DNA of 64,000 bases from CAVVDT01 sp963747005 (GTDB lineage: Bacteria; Pseudomonadota; Alphaproteobacteria; Rhizobiales; Aestuariivirgaceae), in the NCBI GenBank assembly GCA_963747005.1, contig CAVVDT010000007.1:1-64000 (forward strand). The letters run 5' to 3'. Under the pieces are notes generated by a model. The model was not told the DNA's origin. It did not search any database and saw nothing but the letters and a program-made list of their open reading frames with translations. Of this stretch, positions 8,737 through 19,797 are shown piece by piece. The translations under genes and the position numbers were made by a program. The stretch's first letter is position 1. Every line of letters begins with the position of its first letter.

Positions 8737-8746
8737 GTCTTTTATG

Positions 8747-9356
8747 AGGACCAGGACGCGCGGATCTCCATCATGGCGACGGCCAACATGCCGCTACGCC
8801 GGATACGTTTGCGCACGACCGAGCAAAGCCAGAAGCAACCGACTTGCCAAGGGGCGGGCCATACGTTTTTGAACGCCTCGATCACCCGGACATCCTGCCT
8901 GGGGTGCTGCGGACGGGCGCTCATGTGGGAAAAGCCCAGATCATGCAGGATCTGCGATACCCAGCGCTCGCCATAGGCGACCCCGAAGCGCTCCTTGATG
9001 AGCGCTTGCAGGTCAACCCGGCGCCAGCGAACCACGCCATCGCTGTGCACGTCGGGACCGGCCTCGACAATCCCGGCAAGCTCGCGCAACTGGTCATCGT
9101 TCAGTCTGCGGGCGGGGCCGCACCACCAGCGGTCTACCAGCCCCGACGGCCCATCGGCATTGAACCGAAGCACCCAATGGCGCAGCGTCTGGCGGTCCAT
9201 GCCGCCGATCCGTGCCGCCTGCGTCCGGTTCATGCCGTCATAGACTGCCGCCAGCGACAACAGTCGCCGGCTTTGATTGGAATCGGCACAACGACGCGCA
9301 AGGCCCCGCAATGTCTGGCTGTCAAAATCGGCTCGCAAAGATAAGGCTGCTGGCAT
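8747..9356 (-). pseudogene. IS630-family transposase (type B), C-terminally truncated
   Basis: Open frame of about 204 residues. Residues 1-165 are the HTH part of an IS630 transposase of a different subgroup from the one at 6879 (Q-A-A-R-I-G-G-M-D-R-Q-T-L-R-H-W and R-W-R-R-V-D-L-Q). Homology ends after about V-I-E-A-F-K-N-V-W, and the rest of the frame looks unrelated. The DDE domain is missing, so it is a remnant. The upstream sequence to about 9415 holds GAATCA/TGATTC arms that probably mark the IS end. Confidence 0.75.
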
Positions 9357-9660
9357 CGGCTAGCTCCTTTGCCAACCTTGAATCAGACATCAACCGATTT
9401 GCGAACCCCAAATGATTCAAACCTCAGTGCCGCTGGTATAATGCCCAAAGAGCAAGCGCGCCACCGAGGCTCCGGTCGCCGGCCACCAAAACTATTGGAA
9501 GGTTGATTGTAGAGGTGTTCCAGAGACCCGACGAGAAGGACCAGCATAGACGTCGCATTCTCAGCGCTGCCGCTGCAGGCAACCTGCTGTTCAAAAGACC
9601 GGCAGCAGGGCATCATCCCGAAATCGCCTGACAAGGCATTCTCAAACGGAGCCTAAGACG
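9357..9660. other. Intergenic stretch beside IS630 remnant
   Basis: 304 bases. The first 60 contain the probable 5' end of the type B IS630, with TTGAATCA near 9380 and TGATTCAA near 9412. The rest shows no convincing gene; an 83-codon minus-strand frame (9383-9634) has no recognisable features or ribosome site. Confidence 0.4.
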
Positions 9661-9849
9661 ATGATCGACACGCGCTACAAGAAACTGACAGGAACACACG
9701 CTGGTCATGCCTATATCGTGACCGGGCCCTATAGCGAGATAGAGACTCCGCTTCATTGGATGTTGCATTGTGAGAGCGATGAAGAGGAAAGGCTGATCGT
9801 TTCCGAGGACGAACTTGGCAACCGCAAGATATGGGAACCCCTGGATTAG
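9661..9849 (+). CDS. Small orphan protein next to the integrase
   Basis: 62 residues with CGGAG about 10 bases before the ATG. The chain is acidic and soluble, with R-Y-K-x-L-T-G-T-H-A-G-H at the N-terminus, W-M-L-H-C-E in the middle and E-D-E-L-G-N-R-K-I-W-E at the C-terminus. I do not recognise it. Its sequence looks coding rather than a shadow, and it sits in the accessory patch convergent with the integrase, so it may be island cargo. Confidence 0.55.
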   Translation: MIDTRYKKLTGTHAGHAYIVTGPYSEIETPLHWMLHCESDEEERLIVSEDELGNRKIWEPLD

Positions 9850-9944
9850 GGGACCGTGCGGTTGCATGATGACGGGGCTGGACGCCCATGAACGGTTCGG
9901 TACCAGACCATGAAGCCAAGGACCGAGCCGGCGAAAGCAAAACT

Positions 9945-11141
9945 CTACCCCACCAACTCGCCCATGACGCGACACTGATCGAGATGATCGGCCCACCATT
10001 GCAGCATCTGCCGGCGGCCGGGCAGATATTCGGCTGCGTTGTAGGCCGCCCGCACGCCGCCCTGCACATGCGCCAGTTGCATCTCGATCCAGTCGCGGTT
10101 GAAGCCTCTTTCGTTGAGAAGGGTCGAAGCCGTGCCGCGGAACCCGTGTACCGTGGCCCGACTGTGATACCCCATGCGATACATGGCGTAGATAAACAGG
10201 TTCTCGCTCGGTACGCCGGTCTTGGTCGGGGACGGAAGAACCAGGGGGCTGTCGTGGGCCATCTCCTTGAGCCGGTTGAGCACCGCAACCGCCTGCGTGG
10301 ATAACGGCACCAGATGCTCGCGGCGCATCTTCATGCGCTCGGCCGGGATGCGCCACAAGGGTTCTGGGCCATCCAGACCATCAAACTCCGACCGGCGGGC
10401 GAACCTCGCCTCGGACGTCCTCACCATCGTCAGCACGATCAGTTCCAGACCCAGCCGGGTCCTCTCGGTCCCGTCGTAGGTCTTGAGCCTCATCAGAAAC
10501 TCCGGCAACTCGGTTGCCTTGATGGCCGGCTGATGCCGCACCGGCGGGGCCGCCTTCAGGGCGCCGCGCAGATCACGCGAGGGGTCGCTCGCAATCCGGC
10601 CTTCGGCGATGGCGAAGCGGAATACCTGTCCCAAGGTCTGCAGCATGCGCCTGGCGATGTCGGCCCCGTCTTCTTCCACCTTGCGCAGGGCCCCGAGCAG
10701 CAGCGGTGGGTCAATCTGGCCAATCGGCATCTTGCCGATCTGGGGGAACACATGTTTCTCAAGCCGGCGGATGACGACATTGGTATGGCTGTCCGACCAC
10801 GCCGGCTTCTTGTGCGCATGCCATGCCCGTCCTACCGCTTCAAAAGTGTTCTCGTTCTCACCGGCAGCCCGAAGTCTGGCGTTGCGCTTGACGAGCGACG
10901 GATCGGTATCATCGCGCAGCAGTTTCCTTGCATCATCGCGGCGCTCACGCGCCTCGCTCAACGGTACCTCTGGAAAGGCACCGAAGGCCGCCGTCTTGCG
11001 TTTGCCGCCGTGCCGGTAGTCGAAGCGCCAGAGCCGCGAGCCGTTGGGCTTGACGAGAAGGTAGAGTCCGCCAGCGTCGGCGACCTTGTAGGGTTTCTGC
11101 GCGGGCCTGGCACTCTTGCAGGCGTGAGTGGAAAGAGGCAT
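9945..11141 (-). CDS. Tyrosine recombinase, P4-type integrase
   Basis: 398 residues. Residues 15-85 are the N-terminal DNA-binding domain of P4 integrases (G-G-L-Y-L-L-V-K-P-N-G, then L-W-R-F-D-Y-R). A SAM-like core follows (about 100-180), then the catalytic domain with Arg in T-S-E-A-R, His-x-x-Arg in H-G-F-R-G, the L-A-H-V segment, and the nucleophile Tyr in R-A-A-Y-N. Such enzymes insert islands at tRNA or similar sites, but no tRNA is present here. All catalytic residues are present, so it could be active; the island it served appears mostly gone. Confidence 0.92.
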   Translation of the reverse strand: MPLSTHACKSARPAQKPYKVADAGGLYLLVKPNGSRLWRFDYRHGGKRKTAAFGAFPEVPLSEARERRDDARKLLRDDTDPSLVKRNARLRAAGENENTFEAVGRAWHAHKKPAWSDSHTNVVIRRLEKHVFPQIGKMPIGQIDPPLLLGALRKVEEDGADIARRMLQTLGQVFRFAIAEGRIASDPSRDLRGALKAAPPVRHQPAIKATELPEFLMRLKTYDGTERTRLGLELIVLTMVRTSEARFARRSEFDGLDGPEPLWRIPAERMKMRREHLVPLSTQAVAVLNRLKEMAHDSPLVLPSPTKTGVPSENLFIYAMYRMGYHSRATVHGFRGTASTLLNERGFNRDWIEMQLAHVQGGVRAAYNAAEYLPGRRQMLQWWADHLDQCRVMGELVG

Positions 11142-11215
11142 GAGGTGACGGTATCCTTTAACAACGCCAGGAGCGATACCGTCTTATATACCGCCAATTT
11201 TCTGTCTGCAATGGG

Positions 11216-11320
11216 CTCGCATGGTCTCGAATGGGAGAGGGTGAATGATCAATTTTGCTCAGTTCTCTGATCCATTCAAGAACCAGCTGTCTCGCATGGT
11301 CTCGCATGGTCTCGAATGGT
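11216..11320. repeat. 19-bp direct repeats upstream of the integrase
   Basis: CTCGCATGGTCTCGAATGG occurs at 11216-11234 and 11301-11319, with an extra half copy CTCGCATGGT at 11291-11300. They lie 75-180 bases upstream of the integrase gene, where arm-type sites or an att site are often found. Function not shown. Confidence 0.7.
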
Positions 11321-11327
11321 GATGGCC

Positions 11328-11350
11328 ATGCCGGGACTTGATCCCGGCAT
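11328..11350. repeat. REP-like palindrome left of the IS110-group element
   Basis: ATGCCGGGA (11328-11336) and TCCCGGCAT (11342-11350) around CTTGA, followed by CCATGCCGCC. A second REP lies at 12500-12516, on the other side of the IS110-group transposase. Confidence 0.75.
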
Positions 11351-11420
11351 CCATGCCGCCAGAGCTGCAATGCGCTTCGACGACAGCGGGATGGACCCCT
11401 GTGTATTGCGGTTGAGGTAG

Positions 11421-11495
11421 GATGGATACGGGAAGGAGGCCGTTGGACCCCTGGTCTTGGAGACCGTACCTCGGCTCGGCCCCTTCCCGTGTACC
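11421..11495 (+). ncRNA. Candidate bridge RNA of the IS110-group element
   Basis: CGGGAAGG (11428-11435) pairs with CCTTCCCG (11481-11488), extended after a bulged A by GGCC (11437-11440) with GGCC (11477-11480). Inside is a hairpin GGTCT-tgg-AGACC (11452-11464) with loops on both sides. A long closing stem with internal loops just upstream of an IS110 recombinase is what bridge RNAs look like. The loop-to-DNA pairings were not verified. Confidence 0.55.
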
Positions 11496-11561
11496 TTGAG
11501 TTGAACCTGAACAGTTGCACGAGGCTGCTTGACCAGACCTCGCATCACAGGGACAGGCCCC

Positions 11562-12488
11562 ATGATCCTACATCCTGATTACGTTGGTTGCGACATCTCA
11601 AAGCATTTCATCGATATCCACGACGCCAGGTGTCGTGGCCTGCGGCGCATCGCCAACACCAAGGGCGAGTGCTCGGCCTTTGCCGCGCAGATGGCGCATA
11701 GCGGCGCCATGGTGGTGATGGAGGCAAGCGGCTCCTACGATGGCAGCTTGCGCCAGGCCCTTGCCCTGGCAGGGGTGGCTTATGCCCGGGTAAACCCCAC
11801 CCGGGCGCGCCGCTTTGCCCAGGCTGCCGGGTACCTGGCCAAGACCGACGCCGTCGACGCGCGCATGCTGGCACATCTGGGCGCCAGCCTCAGGCCGGCT
11901 GCTGAAACGCCCCTCGACAAGCACCGTAAGGCACTGGCGGACCTGCACAAACGACGCGACCAGTTGGTCAGCATGCGCGCCGATGAGAAAAAGCGCGCCA
12001 ACGAGGCCGATGACATTGTGCTGACCTCCATCCAATGCCATGTGGCTTGGATGAGCCAGGAAATTGATGACCTGCAACAGCGCATCGCGGCCCTCCTGAA
12101 GGACTGTGACCGTCTCAAGGCCCACGCCGATCTGCTGCGCACCGCCCCGGGCATCGGCCCCGTGGCCGCCATCGTCTTGACGGCTTTGATGCCCGAGCTG
12201 GGTGCCTTGTCGCCCAAACAGGTGGCAAGCCTGGCCGGCCTGGCTCCGGTCAACAACGACTCAGGTGCCTTGCGTGGCCTGCGTCGCATCGGACCGGGGC
12301 GCCGACGCGTGCGCCAGGCCCTCTATATGGCCGCACTGGCCGCCATCCGGACATGCCCCCGCTTCGATGCCTTCTACAAACGCATCCGCGATGCCGGTAA
12401 AGCCGCAAAGGTCGCCATCATCGCCGTCGCCAGAAAGCTCCTCACCGTTCTCAATGCCATGATCAGAGATAACCGAGCCTTCACTTGA
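11562..12488 (+). CDS. IS110-family recombinase (IS110 group)
   Basis: 308 residues from the ATG at 11562; the frame opens at 11529 but homology begins at Y-V-G-C-D-I-S-K. N-terminal DEDD RuvC-like domain: D in G-C-D-I-S-K, E in V-V-M-E-A-S-G, K-T-D-A-V-D-A-R. A coiled-coil follows (about 140-190), then the Transposase_20 domain with A-P-G-I-G and the N-D-S-G-A-L-R-G motif that carries the serine expected for this family. Frame intact, so the element could be functional. Confidence 0.92.
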   Translation: MILHPDYVGCDISKHFIDIHDARCRGLRRIANTKGECSAFAAQMAHSGAMVVMEASGSYDGSLRQALALAGVAYARVNPTRARRFAQAAGYLAKTDAVDARMLAHLGASLRPAAETPLDKHRKALADLHKRRDQLVSMRADEKKRANEADDIVLTSIQCHVAWMSQEIDDLQQRIAALLKDCDRLKAHADLLRTAPGIGPVAAIVLTALMPELGALSPKQVASLAGLAPVNNDSGALRGLRRIGPGRRRVRQALYMAALAAIRTCPRFDAFYKRIRDAGKAAKVAIIAVARKLLTVLNAMIRDNRAFT

Positions 12489-12499
12489 AAACACAGTTG

Positions 12500-12516
12500 C
12501 CGTGGTCAAGCCACGG
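12500..12516. repeat. REP-like palindrome right of the IS110-group element
   Basis: CCGTGG (12500-12505), TCAAG loop, CCACGG (12511-12516), followed by GGTGACGGGG. This is the same REP design as elsewhere in the window, starting 12 bases after the recombinase stop. Confidence 0.65.
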
Positions 12517-12607
12517 GGTGACGGGGTTTTGCGGCTGGGGCGGAGCCTCTTGCGGGTGGAGAGGATTATGGCCTGCGCCGCAATGACGGCGGAAAACGAC
12601 CGGGGCT

Positions 12608-14434
<1,827 letters not shown>

Positions 14435-14616
14435 GGGCGCGGGGCTTTCAGAGACAGCGGTGTTGCGGGGGTCGCGTGGGCGATGCTGTAGCAGTCTCAT
14501 ATGGGTTTGGGAACAGGCCGCGGCAATGGCCATGGGACCGTCCGACTGGCGCGATTCGTGCATCTCATGGCGCGGCGAGGCAGCTTATGTGCCGCAACAG
14601 GACAAGAGGTGGCCCC

Positions 14617-15099
14617 ATGTTCGATCGCAACCGCTCATCCAACAGTGCCGAATTGACCGATGCGGCCGTGCGTCTCGTTCTGACCGACGGCAGCGAACTC
14701 ACCGGGCACATCGCCCTGCCGGCCTCGACACCACTCGACCGCTTCCTCAACAACGCCGATCCGTTCCTTTGCTTCAGCGATCACGAGGGCGGCATGCAGT
14801 TCGTCGCCAAGGCGCAGATCGCCGCCATCAGGCCGGTCGCGCCGCCGCGCGCCAACCAGCTCTCGCGCCGGATGGGCGAGGGGTCATCGTTCGATCCGCA
14901 CGCGATCCTCGAAGTCGAGGCGGGCAGCGGCCCCGATGCCATCCACCAGGCCTATTTGATGAAGGCGCGGCTCTATCATCCCGACCGCTTCGCCGGCAGC
15001 GACCTGCCGCGCGAGGTGGCATCCTACCTGAAGGCCATGCAACAGCGCGTCAATCTCGCCTATGAGGCACTGGCCGGCGACAAGATCGACGCGGCCTGA
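14617..15099 (+). CDS. J-domain (DnaJ-like) protein
   Basis: 160 residues from the ATG at 14617, preceded by AGAGGTGG; the open frame extends further upstream without support. Residues 85-155 form a J-domain with an intact H-P-D motif (R-L-Y-H-P-D-R-F) between two helices. The N-terminal 80 residues (L-V-L-T-D-G-S-E-L-T-G-H-I and P-F-L-C-F) look like a small beta domain. Probably a specialised DnaK co-chaperone; the client is unknown. Divergent from typA and convergent with argG. Confidence 0.8.
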   Translation: MFDRNRSSNSAELTDAAVRLVLTDGSELTGHIALPASTPLDRFLNNADPFLCFSDHEGGMQFVAKAQIAAIRPVAPPRANQLSRRMGEGSSFDPHAILEVEAGSGPDAIHQAYLMKARLYHPDRFAGSDLPREVASYLKAMQQRVNLAYEALAGDKIDAA

Positions 15100-15109
15100 A
15101 GCCGCTCCA

Positions 15110-16339
<1,230 letters not shown>

Positions 16340-16421
16340 GGGTAAGCAACCTTTGCGGGGAACGATTTTGCGGGGCACTATAGGCATGAAGGGGTTGAGG
16401 GCAAGAGGGAGAAACACCGCC

Positions 16422-17027
16422 ATGCCGGCCGTCGCATTCTGGTTCGACTTCGCCTCGACCTATTCGTGGCTTTCCGCCCTGCGCATCGCGCCGCTGGCCG
16501 AAGCGGCCGAGGTCGAGGTCGTGTGGACGCCGTTCCTGCTGGGGCCGATCTTCAAGGCGCAGGGCTGGGACACCTCGCCCTTCAACCTCTATCCGGCAAA
16601 GGGGCGCTATATGTGGCGCGATCTCGAACGACTGGCCGACGCCGAAGGGATGGAACTGAAGCGACCGGAGACTTTCCCGCAATTCGCCCTGACTGCGACC
16701 CGGGTGGGCGTTGCCGCACGCGATGAGCCGTGGCTGCCGGAATTCTGCAGTGCCCTGTTTTTCCGCGAGTTCTGCGAGGGCGGCGATATTACCAGCGATG
16801 ACGCGGTAGCCGCAGCCCTCGCCGCGGCAGGCGTGGATGCAGACCCGTGGCTCGCCCGCGCCCGCGATCCCGCTGTCAAGCAGGCCTTGCGCGAACGCGG
16901 CGAGGAGGCCGAAAAACTTGGCCTCTTCGGGGCGCCCAGTTTTGTCACCGAAGACGGCGAGCTTTTCTGGGGCAACGACCGGCTGGAGGCCGCGCTGGCG
17001 TGGGCCAGGCATCCGGGTTTGTCATGA
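16422..17027 (+). CDS. 2-hydroxychromene-2-carboxylate isomerase / DsbA-like family protein
   Basis: 201 residues. Start at 16422 because the family N-terminus is V-A-F-W-F-D-F-A-S-T-Y-S-W-L-S. This is the kappa-class GST/HCCA isomerase fold: thioredoxin-like with an inserted helical domain, and the C-terminal G-L-F-G-A-P-S-F-V segment before L-F-W-G-N-D-R-L. The S/Y active-site region S-T-Y-S points to a glutathione-dependent isomerase rather than an oxidoreductase with CxxC. HCCA isomerases act in naphthalene breakdown, but no such genes are near, so the substrate is unknown. Confidence 0.85.
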   Translation: MPAVAFWFDFASTYSWLSALRIAPLAEAAEVEVVWTPFLLGPIFKAQGWDTSPFNLYPAKGRYMWRDLERLADAEGMELKRPETFPQFALTATRVGVAARDEPWLPEFCSALFFREFCEGGDITSDDAVAAALAAAGVDADPWLARARDPAVKQALRERGEEAEKLGLFGAPSFVTEDGELFWGNDRLEAALAWARHPGLS

Positions 17028-17113
17028 ATGGGCCTTCACAGGGGGCGCCTATTCTTCCATGATGCCGGGTAATGCCGCCCTTGAGAGCGGTCCTGCGGTG
17101 AGAGGGGGAATTG

Positions 17114-18565
17114 ATGCCAAAGCGCCAGAAGCTGACCAGCCTGTCGGAAATCTACCGGTATTTCCGCAAGAACCAGGTACCGATCTATTTCCTGTCGCCG
17201 ACGCCGTACAACATCCTCGGGCTCGGGCGGTGGATCAACCGCTTCCAGTACATCAACTTCTTCGATTCATTCGACGGCACCCACCCCAAGGCGCTTGTGC
17301 CCACCGAGCACGGGCCGCACGAGTTCCGCTCCATCGAGGACGTCAACAACTACCTCATGCAGCACAAGCAGGTGCGCGACCACATCAAGGCCAATGGCGG
17401 CGGCAAGATGCTGCTGGTCATGTTCGACGAGGAGACCGAAAAGCTCGCCAGGGAACTGAAGGTGGAGATCGCCCTGCCGCCGGCCAAGCTCAGGAAGCAC
17501 ATCGATTCCAAGATCACCACCACGCGTCTCGGCAACGCGGCGGGCATCAAGTCGGCGCCCAACGTCATGGGCAAGGCCAAGTCCTATGCCGAGTTGAGGG
17601 TGCTCGCCGACCGCGCCAAGCTCGGCAAGGATCTGGTGGTGCAGCTGCCTTACGGCGACAGCGGCCGCACCACCTTCTTCATCTCCAAGGAGGCCGACTG
17701 GGCCAAGAATGCCGAAAAGCTCGAAGCCGAAGAACTCAAGGTGATGAAGAAAATCCGCCACCTGCCGGGCACGGTGGAGGCGGTCGCCACCCGCCACGGC
17801 ACGCTTGCAGGCCCGATGCAGACCGACATTACCGGCTTCGGCGAGCTTACCCCCTACAAGGGCGGGTGGTGCGGCAACGATGCCTTCACCGGCGGCATGG
17901 AAAAGGAGCGCGCCGCCGTCCAGACCATGGCCAGGAAACTCGGCGACCAGCTCTACAAGGAAGGCTACAAGGGCGCCTTCTGCATGGACTTCCTGATCGA
18001 TACCGATGACGGCAACGTCTATCTGGGCGAGATCAATCCGCGTATTTCCGGCGCCAGTCCCTTGACCAACCTCATCACCTCGACCTATGGCGGCTGCCCC
18101 ATCTTCCTGTTCCACATGCTCGAATTCATGAATGTCGACTGGGAGGTCGACCTCGACAAGGTGCAGCAGCGTTGGGCCGAGTTCGACAACTGGAGCCAGC
18201 TCATCCTCAAGCACCCCAAGGACGAGGTGGAGATCATCACCAAGGCGCCGGCCTCGGGCATATGGCGCATGGATGCAAAGGGCGAAATCTCGCTGGTCAG
18301 GAAATCCATCGACTGGTTCCTGGTGTCGGGCGAAGCCGAGGCTTTCTACCTGCGCGTCTACACCGCCGGCGATTACCGCTATCACGGCGCCGACATGGGC
18401 ATCCTGGTGTCGCGCGGGCGCATGCAGACCGACACCCGCAAGCTGAAGGCGCGCGCCAAGCAATGGGCCAAGGCGATCAACGGCCAGTTCCAGTGCGTGC
18501 CGCTGCCCTCATCGGCCCCGGTTCCGGATATCCCGGAGGCGGATTCGATCAACAAGATGTTCTGA
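17114..18565 (+). CDS. Biotin carboxylase-like ATP-grasp protein
   Basis: 483 residues from the ATG at 17114, with AGAGGGGG just upstream. Central ATP-grasp region (about 130-330): L-V-V-Q-L-P-Y-G-D-S-G-R-T-T-F-F for nucleotide binding and Y-L-G-E-I-N-P-R-I-S-G-A for the metal ligands (E...N). N- and C-terminal parts do not match acetyl-CoA or pyruvate carboxylases, and no biotin carrier or carboxyltransferase gene is adjacent. It may be a ligase of the ATP-grasp superfamily joining a carboxylate to an amine, not a true carboxylase. Faces a nitrilase-family gene. Confidence 0.75.
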   Translation: MPKRQKLTSLSEIYRYFRKNQVPIYFLSPTPYNILGLGRWINRFQYINFFDSFDGTHPKALVPTEHGPHEFRSIEDVNNYLMQHKQVRDHIKANGGGKMLLVMFDEETEKLARELKVEIALPPAKLRKHIDSKITTTRLGNAAGIKSAPNVMGKAKSYAELRVLADRAKLGKDLVVQLPYGDSGRTTFFISKEADWAKNAEKLEAEELKVMKKIRHLPGTVEAVATRHGTLAGPMQTDITGFGELTPYKGGWCGNDAFTGGMEKERAAVQTMARKLGDQLYKEGYKGAFCMDFLIDTDDGNVYLGEINPRISGASPLTNLITSTYGGCPIFLFHMLEFMNVDWEVDLDKVQQRWAEFDNWSQLILKHPKDEVEIITKAPASGIWRMDAKGEISLVRKSIDWFLVSGEAEAFYLRVYTAGDYRYHGADMGILVSRGRMQTDTRKLKARAKQWAKAINGQFQCVPLPSSAPVPDIPEADSINKMF

Positions 18566-18586
18566 GGTTTTTTCCTTTGGCGACCG

Positions 18587-18667
18587 CGTCACCCCGGCGA
18601 AGGGGACCAGTCCGGCCAAAAGGCGAAAGCATCGCCTGGTGACCTGGATGCCGGCCGGCGCCGGCAT
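18587..18667. repeat. REP-like palindromic segment
   Basis: Starts CGTCACCCCGGCG near 18587 and ends with ATGCCGGC (18648-18655) and GCCGGCAT (18660-18667) followed by GACG. Composite of the same REP family, sitting between convergent genes. Confidence 0.65.
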
Positions 18668-18699
18668 GACGATCATGGGGAACAGGCGGACTTTCGATC

Positions 18700-19605
18700 C
18701 TACATCACGAAGCTGCGGCGGCGCGGCGGCATGGGGGCGACGTTGTGGGTCGACTGTTCGGCGCGGCGCGGCTGTGCGACGGGGCCGAGACTGTCGAGAT
18801 AGCCGGTATCGAAGCCCTTGTCGTAGACAGGGAACCCCGCCGGGCGGTCACGAAAGCTCTTCATCATCTGGCCGAGCCCGCGCATGCCGTTGCGGCGCGA
18901 GCGGGAAACCTGCTCGATGTCGATCTCGATGGGGATGATCTGCTCGGTGGCATCGCCCGAATAGAGGCACCGGCCCGACGGGTCGTAGACTGCCGAGCGG
19001 CCGTTGCCGCCGGCCGCCAGACCGTTGATGTCGAAGACGTAGGTCTGGAACATGGCCGCCGTGGCGTGGGCGATGGTGAGATCGACGTCGCGGTCGATGG
19101 TGTGGGTCATCACCGGATGGAGGATCACCTCGACGCCCATGGAGGTGAGCTGGCGCGCCGTCTCGGGGAACCAGATGTCATAGCAGTTGAGCACGCCGAA
19201 CCTGCCGACGCCCTCGATGTCGAAGGTCAGGAATTCGTTGCCCGGCGTGACCCCCTGCTCGAGCGGCGTGAAGGGGAACATCTTGCGATAGCGCCCGATC
19301 ACCTCGCCGTCAGGGTTGATGACCGAGGTGGTGTTGTAGATGGCGCCGTCGCGGCGCTCGTACATGGAGCCGTTAATGAGCCAGATCTTGTGGTGGCGGG
19401 CGACGTCCTGAAACGCCTGCTCGGTCTGGCCCGGCAACGGCTGGGCATGATGCAGGAGCGGGCCGAAGCAGGCGAGCTCGGAAAACATCACCATCTGCAC
19501 CCAGGGGTAAAGATGCATGGTGAGGTCGATGCGATGCTTCATGGCCTCGAAATTGTTGTGGTTGGCCAGATGCATCTGGATGCCGGCAATGGCAAATGGG
19601 GTCAT
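18700..19605 (-). CDS. Nitrilase-superfamily amidohydrolase
   Basis: 301 residues. Catalytic triad of the carbon-nitrogen hydrolase family is visible: Glu in M-F-S-E-L-A-C-F-G, Lys in G-R-Y-R-K-M-F-P-F, Cys in V-L-N-C-Y-D-I-W-F-P-E. Such enzymes hydrolyse amides, ureides or nitriles in the cytoplasm. The C-terminal 35 residues, rich in Pro and Arg (P-M-P-P-R-R-R), are extra. The convergent neighbour is an ATP-grasp ligase-like gene, so an amide-forming/amide-cleaving pair is possible but unproven. Confidence 0.88.
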   Translation of the reverse strand: MTPFAIAGIQMHLANHNNFEAMKHRIDLTMHLYPWVQMVMFSELACFGPLLHHAQPLPGQTEQAFQDVARHHKIWLINGSMYERRDGAIYNTTSVINPDGEVIGRYRKMFPFTPLEQGVTPGNEFLTFDIEGVGRFGVLNCYDIWFPETARQLTSMGVEVILHPVMTHTIDRDVDLTIAHATAAMFQTYVFDINGLAAGGNGRSAVYDPSGRCLYSGDATEQIIPIEIDIEQVSRSRRNGMRGLGQMMKSFRDRPAGFPVYDKGFDTGYLDSLGPVAQPRRAEQSTHNVAPMPPRRRSFVM

Positions 19606-19797
19606 GATGGTCCTTTCGGGGCCTTACCTTGCGCCCGGTGAAGCGGGCGCAAGGGTCTTTCTGAGTCGTGCAAGTCTAGCCAATGGGCCGTAGCGCTTCC
19701 ATCCCCCCAAGTGGATAGCGCAAAGGAAGCCCGCAAGTGCGGCAAAACTGTCACATCCAAGTTTAGTTAATATAATTCAATCGATTAAGACCCCGCT

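Larger units (their letters stand above)
7483..8746 (+). mobile_element. Complete IS110-family element, IS1111 type
   Basis: About 1.26 kb bounded by a 10-bp direct repeat GTCTTTTATG (7483-7492 and 8737-8746). It has a short 5' leader of about 70 bases, one transposase gene and a longer 3' noncoding end of about 140 bases. That proportion suits the IS1111 subgroup, whose guide RNA lies downstream of the transposase. Exact ends are inferred from the repeat and the break in the flanking IS630 frame. Confidence 0.75.
11362..12499 (+). mobile_element. IS110-family element, IS110 group
   Basis: About 1.1 kb between two REP palindromes (11328-11350 and 12500-12516). Exact ends are not visible. It has a structured 5' noncoding end of about 200 bases and a short 3' end, the layout of the IS110 group (IS621-like), in which the bridge RNA lies upstream of the recombinase. 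Several members of this group are known to target REP sequences, which agrees with the flanks. Confidence 0.7.

Noticed and set aside
6864..9420. A single IS630 split by the IS1111-type element
   Set aside because: The two transposase halves are from different IS630 subgroups, so they do not rejoin to one gene.
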